A stretch of DNA of 64,000 bases from an uncultured Mucilaginibacter sp. (GCF_946479965.1 NZ_CAMLHX010000004.1:62001-126000); one strand, 5' to 3'; shown: positions 8,888 to 18,129, counted from the first letter of the stretch. Notes: generated by a model from the letters alone, not told the origin. Program-made: numbers and translations.

Positions 8888-8895
8888 TACATTTG
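8888..8895 (+). promoter_or_regulatory. -7 element 4 bp upstream of hisS
   Basis: TACATTTG fits TAnnTTTG and ends only 4 bp before the hisS ATG at 8900. If used, the transcript would start at or next to the start codon. Confidence 0.45.
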
Positions 8896-8899
8896 CCGC

Positions 8900-10267
8900 A
8901 TGGCTGTAATTAAACCATCAGTACCCAAAGGCACCCGCGATTTTTCTCCCTTAGAGATGGGCCGCCGCAATTTCATTTTCGATACCATAAAAAGTGTTTT
9001 CCGTAAATACGGCTATCAGCAGATAGAAACCCCGTCGATGGAAAACCTGAGCACCCTAACCGGTAAGTATGGCGATGAAGGGGATAAGCTGATGTTTAAG
9101 ATATTGAACAGCGGGGATTTTTGGGCCGAAGCAGAAAAGAAGCAAAAAGAACTGTCATCAAAAGCCCTTACTTCTGTTATCTCCGAAAAAGCCCTCCGCT
9201 ATGACCTTACCGTGCCCTTTGCCCGCTACGTAGTACAGCACCAAAACGAAATAACGTTCCCGTTCAAGCGTTTCCAGGTGCAACCTGTTTGGCGTGCAGA
9301 CAGGCCGCAAAAGGGCCGTTACCGCGAGTTTTTTCAGTGCGACGCTGATGTGGTGGGCTCTGATTCTTTACTTAACGAGGCAGAGTTTGTGCTGATATAC
9401 GACGAGGCGCTTAGCAAGTTGGGTCTAAAAGACTTTACCATTAAGATCAATAATAGAAAGATCCTATCGGGCATAGCAGAGATCATAAACAAAGCCGATA
9501 ATATAATTGACCTTACGGTAGCCATTGATAAGCTGGACAAAATTGGTTTTGAAGGTGTTGTTAAAGAATTACAAGATCGCGGCTTTACCCAGGCGGATAT
9601 AGAACGCATTCAGCCCATAATTTTACTGCAAGGCAGCAACGAAGAAAAGTTAACTGAGATGCGCGATGTGCTGGCAACATCAGCAACAGGTATTAAAGGC
9701 TGTGATGAGATCGAAGCAGTTTTCAACTACCTTAAACTCTGCAAACTGCAAACCGCCAAAGTGGAATTGGACATAACCCTTGCGCGCGGACTAAACTATT
9801 ATACCGGTGCTATCTTCGAAGTGAAAACCAACGAGGCCCAGATGGGCAGCATCGGCGGCGGTGGCAGGTATGATGATCTTACAGGTATGTTCGGCTTAAA
9901 GGGGCTAACGGGTGCAGGTATATCATTTGGTGCTGACAGGATCTACGATGTAATGGAAGAGCTTGATCTTTTCCCGGAAGATGCCGGGCAGGCATCGCAG
10001 GTTTTAATTTGCTGCTTTGATAAAGAAGGCGAATTATATGCACTGCCGTTACTGCAGCAGCTTCGCGCAGCCAATATAAGCGCTGAACTGTATCCTGCCG
10101 GAGCGAAGATCAAAAAGCAGTTAGATTACGCTAACAGCAAACATATTCCCTATGTTATTCTAATAGGTAGCGACGAAATGCAAAGCGGCCGGCTTACTGT
10201 TAAAGACATGCTAACAGGTACACAGGAAAGGCTGTCGGCAGAAGAAATAGTAGCTAAGTTTTCCTGA
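8900..10267 (+). CDS. hisS: Histidyl-tRNA synthetase
   Basis: A class II aminoacyl-tRNA synthetase that charges tRNA-His. The 455 residues show the N-terminal KPSVPKGTRDFSP motif, motif 2 (VWRADRPQKGRYREFFQ), the histidine-specific ARGLNYYTGAIFEV loop, motif 3 (GISFGADRIYDVM), and a C-terminal anticodon-binding domain (about 360-455). I chose the ATG at 8900 over the TTG at 8885: it gives the family N terminus and follows a -7 promoter element. Confidence 0.97.
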   Translation: MAVIKPSVPKGTRDFSPLEMGRRNFIFDTIKSVFRKYGYQQIETPSMENLSTLTGKYGDEGDKLMFKILNSGDFWAEAEKKQKELSSKALTSVISEKALRYDLTVPFARYVVQHQNEITFPFKRFQVQPVWRADRPQKGRYREFFQCDADVVGSDSLLNEAEFVLIYDEALSKLGLKDFTIKINNRKILSGIAEIINKADNIIDLTVAIDKLDKIGFEGVVKELQDRGFTQADIERIQPIILLQGSNEEKLTEMRDVLATSATGIKGCDEIEAVFNYLKLCKLQTAKVELDITLARGLNYYTGAIFEVKTNEAQMGSIGGGGRYDDLTGMFGLKGLTGAGISFGADRIYDVMEELDLFPEDAGQASQVLICCFDKEGELYALPLLQQLRAANISAELYPAGAKIKKQLDYANSKHIPYVILIGSDEMQSGRLTVKDMLTGTQERLSAEEIVAKFS

Positions 10268-10297
10268 AACTTTTTACCACAATTTATAAAAGGGAAA

Positions 10298-10341
10298 TTG
10301 GTATTTTAATAAATACCATTATATTTAATACCTAATACCAA
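10298..10341 (+). promoter_or_regulatory. Mutually exclusive hairpins upstream of the first DUF3857 gene
   Basis: GGTATTT at 10300-10306 can pair with AAATACC at 10311-10317. The overlapping TTGGTATT at 10298-10305 can instead pair with AATACCAA at 10334-10341. The ATG follows at 10351. This could be an operator or an RNA switch; the evidence is only the repeats. Confidence 0.3.
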
Positions 10342-10350
10342 CGTATCACA

Positions 10351-12309
10351 ATGAATAAAATTTTTACCACACTTTTATTGGGTGCCCTTGCATTTGCGGG
10401 GAAAGCCCAAACTACCGCTCAAAATCTTCCGGCTGTAATGCCTTTCGGAAAAGTAGAAGTTGCAGATCTGGAAATGAAAGCCTGCGATTTTGAAAAAGAC
10501 GCCAATGCAGAAGTATTATTTGATAAGGCCAGCGTATATTTTGATCAGCAGTTTAATATTATGCTTCAGCGGCATAAGCGCATTAAAATATTCAATGAGA
10601 ATGGATTAAAAGAGGCCGAAGTGCGAATTCCATTTTCCGGAGGCAACCGGCTGGAGTATATTACCGGGTTACAGGCACAAACAATTAATATGGTAAATGG
10701 CAAGCCCGAAATTATTAAGCTCGATAAGAGCCAGATATACACTAAAACTATTGATAAGGTTAGAAGTGAAATTGCCTTTACATTCTCTAATGTAAAAGCG
10801 GGTAGTATAATTGAATATAAATATACCTGGAACACCATCTCCTATAGCAATTTCCCCGATTGGGCCTTTCAGGAAAAAATCCCTGTAAGGTATAGCGAAT
10901 ATAGTACCAAGGTGCCCGAATATTTTACCTATGGCACGCAAACACGCGTTTATGAGCCGTTTGTAAAGGATATTTCTAAAGACGAGTCAGAAACCGGCTA
11001 CAATGTGGAAGTAAGGGAGAGAGCGATGGCCAATGTACATTCTTTACCCGATGAACCCTACATGTCATCGTACGCCGATAACCGCCAATGTTTGTTATTC
11101 CATTTAACTAACATAACCGCTCACTCAGCAGGTATTTTTAAGTCTTTTTCGGACACGTGGGCAAAAGTTGGAGGTATACTGGCAGAGGATGAAGATTTTG
11201 GTAGCCAGCTCAGGAAAAAACTAAAAGGAGAAGAAATTATACTGGCTAATGCCGCCAAGTTAAAAACCAGCGATGAAAAAATAGCTTATATTTTTAACGA
11301 AGTAAAAAATACCATGAAATGGGATGGGATTGATCGTTGGTATACAACCCAAAGCACGCCTAATGCCTGGGAAAAAAAGACCGGAAATTCAGCTGAGATA
11401 AACCTGATTTTGTACCATTTGCTTAAACAGGCAGGCGTAAAGGCTTACCCAATGGTTGTTAGCACGCGTGAGCACGGTAAAGTACGGCCATTTTATACAT
11501 CGCTTTCGCAATTTAACCGCGCTGTTGCTTATATCCCCATGGAAAATAAGGAGTATGTGCTTGATGCTACCGGCAAATACAATGTTTTTAATGAAATTCC
11601 GGCGGAGCTACTCAATTCATCAGGTTTGTATATCGATAAATCAGAAAACGTTTTTGATATAGTTTCGATTAACAACGAAAAACCGGTAAGCCAGACGGTA
11701 TTTATCACTGCACAAATAAAACCTGAAGGAAAGATTGAAGGCACAGCTAGTATAAGAAGCGGCGGTTATAACAGAACAGCCGCCGTAACAAGATATAAAA
11801 CAGACGGAGAGCAAAAATATATTGATTATTTGCGCAATGACGATAATAATATAAAAGTTGCTTCTTTGAAGTTGGATAATTTAGATACGGACACTTTACC
11901 ACTGCTCCATACGGTCAATTTCAGTGCGCAGCTTGCCGGATCAGACGAGTCATATATTTATCTTAATCCTAACTTATTTTCTTTATTAAAAAAGAACCCC
12001 TTTTTAGCCGAGACAAGGCTAACTGATATTGAATTTGGTTACACCAGAACCTTTAGCATAGGCGGAAGGTATACGCTGCCTGCTGGGTTTAAAGTTGATG
12101 CCATGCCAAAATCGGGCAAAGTAGTTATGCCCGACAAAAGCGTTGTACTAACCCGTATAGTTGGCGAACAGGATGGAGTTTTATCTGTTCGGTACGTTGT
12201 TGAGTTTAATAATGCTATCTATTTAAAGAAAGATTATCCGGATTTCAGGGCATTTGTTAAGGTTTTATATGAGATGCTGAACGAGCCTATAATATTAAAA
12301 AAGGCCTAA
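10351..12309 (+). CDS. DUF3857 / degenerate transglutaminase-like secreted protein, copy 1
   Basis: A 652-residue exported protein with a signal peptide (about 1-20, ending GKAQ). The N-terminal half matches DUF3857 (for example ILY/RHKRIKIFNENG and AGSIIEYKYTW); a transglutaminase-like region follows at about 290-430. The catalytic Cys position reads TGNSAEIN (Ser347) and the catalytic His position reads FNRAV (Arg390), so the classic Cys-His-Asp triad is missing. It is a close paralog of the next gene: 43 bp at 10789-10831 are identical to 12772-12814. The three DUF3857 genes form a tight co-directional run (27-bp and 4-bp gaps). Function unknown. Confidence 0.85.
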   Translation: MNKIFTTLLLGALAFAGKAQTTAQNLPAVMPFGKVEVADLEMKACDFEKDANAEVLFDKASVYFDQQFNIMLQRHKRIKIFNENGLKEAEVRIPFSGGNRLEYITGLQAQTINMVNGKPEIIKLDKSQIYTKTIDKVRSEIAFTFSNVKAGSIIEYKYTWNTISYSNFPDWAFQEKIPVRYSEYSTKVPEYFTYGTQTRVYEPFVKDISKDESETGYNVEVRERAMANVHSLPDEPYMSSYADNRQCLLFHLTNITAHSAGIFKSFSDTWAKVGGILAEDEDFGSQLRKKLKGEEIILANAAKLKTSDEKIAYIFNEVKNTMKWDGIDRWYTTQSTPNAWEKKTGNSAEINLILYHLLKQAGVKAYPMVVSTREHGKVRPFYTSLSQFNRAVAYIPMENKEYVLDATGKYNVFNEIPAELLNSSGLYIDKSENVFDIVSINNEKPVSQTVFITAQIKPEGKIEGTASIRSGGYNRTAAVTRYKTDGEQKYIDYLRNDDNNIKVASLKLDNLDTDTLPLLHTVNFSAQLAGSDESYIYLNPNLFSLLKKNPFLAETRLTDIEFGYTRTFSIGGRYTLPAGFKVDAMPKSGKVVMPDKSVVLTRIVGEQDGVLSVRYVVEFNNAIYLKKDYPDFRAFVKVLYEMLNEPIILKKA

Positions 12310-12336
12310 CTAACGACCATAACTACACCATGCCCC

Positions 12337-14295
12337 ATGAATAAGATTACGACATTTTTATTGGTTGCTATCGCGCTGGCAGGCAACGCCCAAACTCCTG
12401 CTCAAACCACAACCGGCCTAATGCCTTTTGGCAAGGTAGATTTAGCCGACCTGGAAATGAAGGCTTGCGATTTTGAAAAAGATGCAAATGCCGAAGTATT
12501 ATTTGATAAGGGGGAGATTTATTTTGACATAAAGTTTGATATTCTGTATGAACGCCATAGACGAATTAAAATATTTAATGAGAATGGACTAAAGCAAGCA
12601 GAAATACGCATTCCGTATTATGGGGGCAATCGCCTCGAATATTTAACAGGAATACAGGCCCAAACTATTAACCTGGTTAACGGCAAACCCGAGATAACCA
12701 AGCTAGATAAAAAGTTGATCTACACCAAAACCATTGATAAAGTAAGGAGCGAAATAGCCTTTACCTTCCCAAATGTAAAAGCGGGTAGTATAATTGAATA
12801 TAAATATACCTGGAGCACAGTATCTGTAAGTAATTTTCCGGACTGGTTTTTTCAGGACAGGATCCCCGTTCGCTACAGCGAACTTACAACATCAATTCCC
12901 GGCGCTTATTATTATAGAACACAGGTAAGAACCCGCGATCCGTTTGTGAAAGATGTTTCAAGCGAAGAACGTAAGTTGGGTCATAACAATCAGGCGCGGA
13001 CAATAGCCCTGGCCAATGTGCGTTCCCTGCCGGACGAGCCTTATATGTCGTCTTTTGCTGATAATTTGCAATGTATCACATTTCAGCTAACAGAGGTTAC
13101 GGCAGCCTTGCAGGGCGTCTATAAAACTTATTCAGATACCTGGGCAAAAGTGGGTGGTATATTGGCAGATGATGAGGATTTTGGCAGGCAACTTAAGAAG
13201 AAGCTAAAAGGCGAAGAGGTTATATTAGCCACCGCGGCAAAATTAAAAACCGATAACGAAAAAATCGCTTACATTTTTAATGAAGTTAAAAACACGATGA
13301 AGTGGGATGGAGTAGACCGTTGGTATACTAACGACGGCACTGCAACGGCCTGGGAGAAAAAAACCGGAAATTCAGCAGAAATAAACCTTATCGTTTATCA
13401 TTTACTTAAACAGGCTAACGTAAATGTTTATCCTATGGTAGTGAGCACTCGCGAACATGGAAAGGTGTTGCCGTTTTACACCTCATTGGTGCAATTTAAC
13501 CGAGCCGTTGCCTATGTACCTATGCCCAACGATAAAATGTACGTACTTGACGCGACAAATAAGTATAATGTTTACAATATAATACCTGCGGAATTGCTTA
13601 ACTCGTCAGGCTTTTACATTGATAAAGCAAAGGAAGTATATGACATTGTTCCGTTGGTTAAGAACGAACCTGTAAGCCAGTCGGTATTTGTAACTGCCCA
13701 AATAAAACCGGAGGGTAAAATTGAAGGTACAGCAACTATCAGAAGCAGTGGTTACAACAGGATATCAGCCGTAACCAGGTATAAGACTGATGGAGAGAAA
13801 AAATATATTGATTATTTGCGCGATGGAGATAATGGAATTAAAATAGCTGCCTTAACCATGGAGAGTATTGAGGAAGATACAATCCCTTTAATTCAAAACG
13901 TTACGTTCAGTTCAGATATGGCCGGATCAGATGGCTCATATATTTATCTAAATCCAAACTTGTTCAGTTCACTCAAAAAAAATCCTTTTTTGGCTGAAAG
14001 TCGTGCTACCAATATTGAATTCGGATTCAATAGGAGTTATATCATTGGCGGAAGTTATAAAATGCCCGCCGGATATAAAGTTGATGCCATGCCAAAATCA
14101 GGCACAGTAACAATGCCTGATAAAAGTATTGTATTGAAGCGCACAGTTGGTGAACAAGATGGTAGTATAATCATCCGGTATACACTTGAGTTTAAAAATC
14201 CTACATATTTAAAAGAAAACTACGCGGATTTTAGGGAGTTTGCTAAAGTATTGTATGAAATGTTGAACGAGCAGATAATATTTAAAAAAGGTTGA
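12337..14295 (+). CDS. DUF3857 / degenerate transglutaminase-like secreted protein, copy 2
   Basis: Also 652 residues, and aligned with copy 1 almost without gaps. It has a signal peptide (about 1-19, ending GNAQ), a DUF3857 region, and a transglutaminase-like region in which the nucleophile is again Ser (346) and the His is Arg (389). Most differences from copy 1 lie at the immediate N terminus and at about 190-250. This is a tandem duplication that has kept long identical DNA stretches, through recent origin or gene conversion. It is probably a periplasmic or outer-membrane-associated binding or scaffold protein rather than an enzyme; that is inference. Confidence 0.85.
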   Translation: MNKITTFLLVAIALAGNAQTPAQTTTGLMPFGKVDLADLEMKACDFEKDANAEVLFDKGEIYFDIKFDILYERHRRIKIFNENGLKQAEIRIPYYGGNRLEYLTGIQAQTINLVNGKPEITKLDKKLIYTKTIDKVRSEIAFTFPNVKAGSIIEYKYTWSTVSVSNFPDWFFQDRIPVRYSELTTSIPGAYYYRTQVRTRDPFVKDVSSEERKLGHNNQARTIALANVRSLPDEPYMSSFADNLQCITFQLTEVTAALQGVYKTYSDTWAKVGGILADDEDFGRQLKKKLKGEEVILATAAKLKTDNEKIAYIFNEVKNTMKWDGVDRWYTNDGTATAWEKKTGNSAEINLIVYHLLKQANVNVYPMVVSTREHGKVLPFYTSLVQFNRAVAYVPMPNDKMYVLDATNKYNVYNIIPAELLNSSGFYIDKAKEVYDIVPLVKNEPVSQSVFVTAQIKPEGKIEGTATIRSSGYNRISAVTRYKTDGEKKYIDYLRDGDNGIKIAALTMESIEEDTIPLIQNVTFSSDMAGSDGSYIYLNPNLFSSLKKNPFLAESRATNIEFGFNRSYIIGGSYKMPAGYKVDAMPKSGTVTMPDKSIVLKRTVGEQDGSIIIRYTLEFKNPTYLKENYADFREFAKVLYEMLNEQIIFKKG

Positions 14296-14299
14296 TAGG

Positions 14300-16225
14300 A
14301 TGAGGTCTAAATACATAATTTCAAGTTTGGCTTTGTGTTTTGCATGGGTGGCAGGTATTGGCCAAACTAAACCCGTTAGCGCGGAATTATACAAGGCTTC
14401 ATCCATCCCCGATTCGTTAAAGCAAGACGCTCATTCGGTGGTGCGGTATAGTTCGCAGGAAACAATAATTAAAGGACCGGGCAAAACGGAAGTGACCTAT
14501 CATAGCATTACAACAGTTTTGGACGAAAAAGGCGACCATGAGGGCGAACTGGCGTTGGTTTACGACAAGAAATTTAACCAGGTAAATGACGCTCAGGTAC
14601 TTATTTATGATGCAAATGGTAAGCTAGTAAAAAAGTATCGCAAAAGCGATTTTTATGATCGCGCAGCTACAGATGATCAAACGCTGGCCAGCAATTACCG
14701 GGTATTGCTGTTTAGCCACACTATATCAAGTTATCCATCAACTGTAGAGATAATTTGGGAACGTACGACCAACAGCTATCTTGATCTGGGTCGTTGGCGC
14801 TATTTAACAGAGGAGACCGCGGTAGAAAATGCGTATTATAAGGTTTCAGCAATTCCGTCGGTGGGGTTCAGATACAAGAATAACAATACCAATATTGCAC
14901 CACGCATTTCAAAAAATGGCGGTTACGATGTTTATGAATGGAATGTACATTCTTTAAAGGCAGTTAAGCCCGAAGAGGACGCACTTGACTGGCGTGTTTA
15001 CCCCAATATTGTATTTGCAGCAAACCAATTTGAGTTTGATGGAATACCCGGTGATCTGAGCACATGGCAGTCATACGGTAAATGGTACCAGAGCTTAAAC
15101 GCCGAGGGGCTTGACCTAAGCCCCCAACGGGCTGAAGAGATACGTAGTATGACAGCCAACTTGCCTAGCGACAAGGCAAAAGCAAAGTTTTTATACGAAT
15201 ACCTTCAAAAAAACATGCATTATGTGAGCATTCAGCTAGGTATTGGCGGCCTTAAGCCGTTCCCGGCCATGTTTGTTGATCAAAAAAAATATGGCGATTG
15301 CAAGGCCTTATCTAATTACATGGTAGCCATGCTTAAGGCGGTTAATATACCGGCATATTACGCTTTAATACAGGGTGAAACAAATGGCGAACCGGCGGAT
15401 CCGTCATTTCCGGCCGATCCCTTTAATCATATAATAGTATGCGTACCTTTTAAAGGTGATACAACCTGGTTAGAATGCACCAGCAACACCTCGGTTTTTG
15501 GCAAACTTGGCTCGTTCACAGAAAACCGCAACGCTTTACTTATTACAGAAAATGGCGGCAAACTGGTTAATACCCCAAAAAGCACATACCAGGATAACCA
15601 GTTTAGCAGCGAGGTGAATGTGGTTTTAGACGGTGAAGGTGGTGCAAAGGCATCTATAAATATTAAAAGTACGGGCGAGTACCGTGATATGTACCTTGCG
15701 CTTGCTTCAAAAAAGTTTGATGATCAAAAAGGCTTTCTTATTAATTACCTCAACTTAAAGCAGCCCTCGCAGCTCAACTTTAAAGATGCAAAGGATGCCG
15801 AAGGCACCAAAGAGCTGAATATTGATTTGGACTATGACAGTTTCGCCGAGGTTATGGCCGGAAATAAGCGGTTTTATCGTCCGCAGGTAATGAATTTGTT
15901 TAATGCCACCGTGCCCATTCTGGAGAAGCGCAAAGGTGATTTTTTCTTTGATCACCCAATGCAAAAAGTTTGCGTAACAAATATCAGTCTACCTGCCGAT
16001 TTTGAGGTAGAAACTTTACCTGCCAATACAAGCATTAAGTTTACATACGGCACGTATGATGTAAGCTACGTTTATGATAAGGATAAAAATAAAGTTGTAA
16101 GCACCGCTAAGTTTTTGCTCACCAACCACGTAATACCCGCCGCGAAGTATACAGAAATGCAGGAGTATTTGGATAACATTGTTAAAGCACAAAATAAAAA
16201 ACTGGTAATACGTAAGAAGGCATAA
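14300..16225 (+). CDS. DUF3857 / transglutaminase-like secreted protein with intact triad
   Basis: A 641-residue exported protein with a signal peptide (about 1-21, ending GIGQ). The domain order is as in the two upstream genes, but the sequence is much more distant. Here the transglutaminase core looks catalytic: GDC with Cys334, FNHII with His377, and WLECT with Glu392 in the acidic position. It starts 4 bp after copy 2, so co-expression is likely. In other families this fold acts as a protease, amidase or crosslinker; the substrate cannot be inferred. One probably active and two inactive relatives together suggest a joint complex. Confidence 0.85.
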   Translation: MRSKYIISSLALCFAWVAGIGQTKPVSAELYKASSIPDSLKQDAHSVVRYSSQETIIKGPGKTEVTYHSITTVLDEKGDHEGELALVYDKKFNQVNDAQVLIYDANGKLVKKYRKSDFYDRAATDDQTLASNYRVLLFSHTISSYPSTVEIIWERTTNSYLDLGRWRYLTEETAVENAYYKVSAIPSVGFRYKNNNTNIAPRISKNGGYDVYEWNVHSLKAVKPEEDALDWRVYPNIVFAANQFEFDGIPGDLSTWQSYGKWYQSLNAEGLDLSPQRAEEIRSMTANLPSDKAKAKFLYEYLQKNMHYVSIQLGIGGLKPFPAMFVDQKKYGDCKALSNYMVAMLKAVNIPAYYALIQGETNGEPADPSFPADPFNHIIVCVPFKGDTTWLECTSNTSVFGKLGSFTENRNALLITENGGKLVNTPKSTYQDNQFSSEVNVVLDGEGGAKASINIKSTGEYRDMYLALASKKFDDQKGFLINYLNLKQPSQLNFKDAKDAEGTKELNIDLDYDSFAEVMAGNKRFYRPQVMNLFNATVPILEKRKGDFFFDHPMQKVCVTNISLPADFEVETLPANTSIKFTYGTYDVSYVYDKDKNKVVSTAKFLLTNHVIPAAKYTEMQEYLDNIVKAQNKKLVIRKKA

Positions 16226-16230
16226 ATTTG
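16223..16230 (+). promoter_or_regulatory. -7 element 5 bp upstream of aat
   Basis: TAAATTTG (TAnnTTTG) overlaps the stop codon of the upstream DUF3857 gene and ends 5 bp before the aat ATG at 16236. This suggests an almost leaderless aat transcript. Confidence 0.4.
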
Positions 16231-16235
16231 CCCTG

Positions 16236-16865
16236 ATGGTATTCGGGTTGAATGAAGATATAATATTCCCACCAGTGGAGTTAGCACAGCCCGATGGCTT
16301 GCTGGCTGTAGGCGGCGACCTTTCAGTACCACGCCTGCAGTTGGCTTATAAAAGCGGCATTTTCCCTTGGTACAGCGATGGCACCCCGATACTATGGTAT
16401 GCCCCGCATGAGCGCTTTGTGCTTTATCCCGATGAGTTACGGGTAAGCAAATCTATGCAGAAAATTATAAGACAAGACTTATTTACAGTTACCACTGATA
16501 AAGCTTTTGCTGATGTGATCAACGCTTGCTCGCACGTACCACGCCCCGGTCAGGATGGCACCTGGATAACCGATGATATGAAAGAGGCCTACGTGCGTTT
16601 GCATCAGGAGGGTGTTGCTCATTCAGTTGAAGTATGGCAAAACGATGAATTGGTTGGCGGCGCTTACGGTGTTGTGGTAGGGAATGTTTTCTGCGGCGAA
16701 AGCATGTTTGCGAAAGTAAGTAATGCATCAAAACTCGCTTTAATATCGCTTTGCCAAAGCGAAAAATACAAGTTGATTGATTGCCAGGTTTATACAGAGC
16801 ACCTGGAATCAATGGGTGCACGGATGATAAGCCGCGAAGAATATATGGCATTATTGACTGAATAA
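16236..16865 (+). CDS. aat: Leucyl/phenylalanyl-tRNA--protein transferase
   Basis: Aat adds Leu or Phe from charged tRNA to proteins with N-terminal Lys or Arg, marking them for degradation by ClpAP/S (N-end rule). The 209 residues include the family signatures FPPVELAQPDGLLAVGGDLS, GIFPWYSDGTPILWYAPHER, SVEVW.NDELVGGAYGV and FCGESMF. Length is normal for the short bacterial form. It sits between the DUF3857 run and ruvC, with no evident functional link. Confidence 0.96.
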   Translation: MVFGLNEDIIFPPVELAQPDGLLAVGGDLSVPRLQLAYKSGIFPWYSDGTPILWYAPHERFVLYPDELRVSKSMQKIIRQDLFTVTTDKAFADVINACSHVPRPGQDGTWITDDMKEAYVRLHQEGVAHSVEVWQNDELVGGAYGVVVGNVFCGESMFAKVSNASKLALISLCQSEKYKLIDCQVYTEHLESMGARMISREEYMALLTE

Positions 16866-16907
16866 TGGTTGTTGAATAATTAACTTTACGCACAGCGATA
16901 AGCAAAA

Positions 16908-17486
16908 ATGCAGCAAATAGCCAGCGCCAAAGAGCGGATAATTTTAGGTATTGACCCCGGCACGGCCGTAATGGGATATGGGTTGGTAAAGCAAACCGGC
17001 TCTAAAACCGAGTTGATAAGCCTGGGCGTGGTTAAAATGGAAAAGATTGACGACCACATGCTAAAGCTGCAGCGCATATTTGAAAAAACAGTTGCTCTTA
17101 TTGACAATTACAAACCGGATTGCCTGGCTATTGAAGCGCCGTTTTACGGCAAAAACATACAGGTTATGCTAAAGCTGGGCCGCGCGCAAGGGGTTGCTAT
17201 GGCTGCTGCGTTGTCCAGAAATATTGATGTTACTGAATACTCCCCACGCAAAATAAAACAATCTATAACAGGCAATGGCAACGCCACTAAAGAACAGGTG
17301 GCGGGTATGCTGCAGCGCTTGCTGAACTTTACTGAAACGCCCGACTTTTTAGACGCGACGGATGGTTTGGCCGTGGCGGTTTGCCACTCGTTCCAGAATG
17401 TTGCCACAGGTAAAGGCGGCGCTATAAAAAACTATTCGGGTTGGGAGAATTTTGTGAAGGATAATGCAAAGAGAATAGTAAAGTAG
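16908..17486 (+). CDS. ruvC: Holliday junction resolvase RuvC
   Basis: RuvC cuts Holliday junctions during recombinational repair, working with RuvAB. The 192-residue protein shows the acidic catalytic sites: Asp in ILGIDPGTAVMGYG, Glu in LAIEAPFYGKN, and the late Asp pair in DATDGLAVAVCH. The RNase-H-like fold spans about 7-165. A short Lys-rich tail follows. The 3' flank carries the TGCAAATG inverted repeat. ruvA and ruvB are not nearby. Confidence 0.97.
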   Translation: MQQIASAKERIILGIDPGTAVMGYGLVKQTGSKTELISLGVVKMEKIDDHMLKLQRIFEKTVALIDNYKPDCLAIEAPFYGKNIQVMLKLGRAQGVAMAAALSRNIDVTEYSPRKIKQSITGNGNATKEQVAGMLQRLLNFTETPDFLDATDGLAVAVCHSFQNVATGKGGAIKNYSGWENFVKDNAKRIVK

Positions 17487-17496
17487 ATGTTGAATA

Positions 17497-17646
17497 GATG
17501 TGCAAATGCGTGGATGTGCAAATGTGCAGATGTTTGAATGTTGGTTAAGCAGGAAAAGTAATTCGCTAAGTGCCGGCATCTGCACATTTGCATATCTGCA
17601 CATTTAAATCATCTGCACATCCACGCATTTGCATATCTGCACATCT
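17497..17646. repeat. Long-loop inverted repeat of TGTGCA/TGCAAATG words
   Basis: The gap between ruvC and the HIT gene is built from variants of ATGTGCAGAT and TGCAAATG. A perfect 20-bp inverted pair lies at 17501-17520 and 17614-17633, with related words around both arms and about 90 bp between them. The same words recur at 20514-20676 and 59651-59729. It overlaps the 3' end of the minus-strand HIT gene by 1-2 bases. Confidence 0.75.
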
Positions 17647-18037
17647 ACAACGCTGCCTTTATCTTATCAGCAATAGCTTGAAATTCATCAGGACTGAACT
17701 TTAATTTCGGTCTTGAAAAATCCATATCACGTATACCGTTTAGGGGGATAAGATGTACGTGTGCATGAGGTACTTCCAAACCCAGTACGGTTACGCCTAT
17801 ACGATCGCAAGGAATAACCTTTTTCATGGCAGTAGCCACAATTTTAGCGAATATCATCAACCCTGTGTAGGTTTCATCATCCAGATCAAACAACTTGTCG
17901 ACCTCTTTTTTGGGTATTACCAGCAGATGTCCTTCAACCAACGGATTGATATCCAGAAAAGCCAGAAACTCGTTGCTCTCCGCTACCTTATACGCCGGTA
18001 TATCGCCCGCTACTATTTTTGAAAAGATGCTTGCCAT
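17645..18037 (-). CDS. HIT-family (histidine triad) nucleotide hydrolase/transferase
   Basis: A 130-residue HIT protein of the HinT/Fhit type. The histidine triad is visible as VPHAHVHLIPL, with the upstream PLVEGHLLVIPKKEV strand and the start SIFSKIVAGDIPAYKV, as in HinT. Such proteins hydrolyse nucleoside phosphoramidates or dinucleoside polyphosphates. It is the downstream partner of greA on the same strand, 92 bp away across an inverted repeat. Confidence 0.93.
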   Translation of the reverse strand: MASIFSKIVAGDIPAYKVAESNEFLAFLDINPLVEGHLLVIPKKEVDKLFDLDDETYTGLMIFAKIVATAMKKVIPCDRIGVTVLGLEVPHAHVHLIPLNGIRDMDFSRPKLKFSPDEFQAIADKIKAAL

Positions 18038-18051
18038 GGTTTTTTAATTAG

Positions 18052-18122
18052 CGAAGGATTGAATGAGTGATTTAGTGAATGAAAAAACAATCACTCATTC
18101 GCTAATTCACTCAATCGCTCAT
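18052..18122. repeat. Inverted repeat of GAATGAGTGATT words
   Basis: GAATGAGTGATT (18061-18072) faces AATCACTCATTC (18089-18100), with degenerate copies of the same word on both sides (AGTGAATGA, TTCACTCAATCGCTC). It fills the greA-HIT gap and could form a long imperfect hairpin in the transcript. The word differs from those next to ruvC and recJ. Confidence 0.65.
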
Positions 18123-18129
18123 TATAATA

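Noticed and set aside
17489..17646. CRISPR-like array of short repeats behind ruvC
   Set aside because: Units are 8-16 bp, imperfect and partly inverted, without spacers of constant length; no cas gene is nearby.
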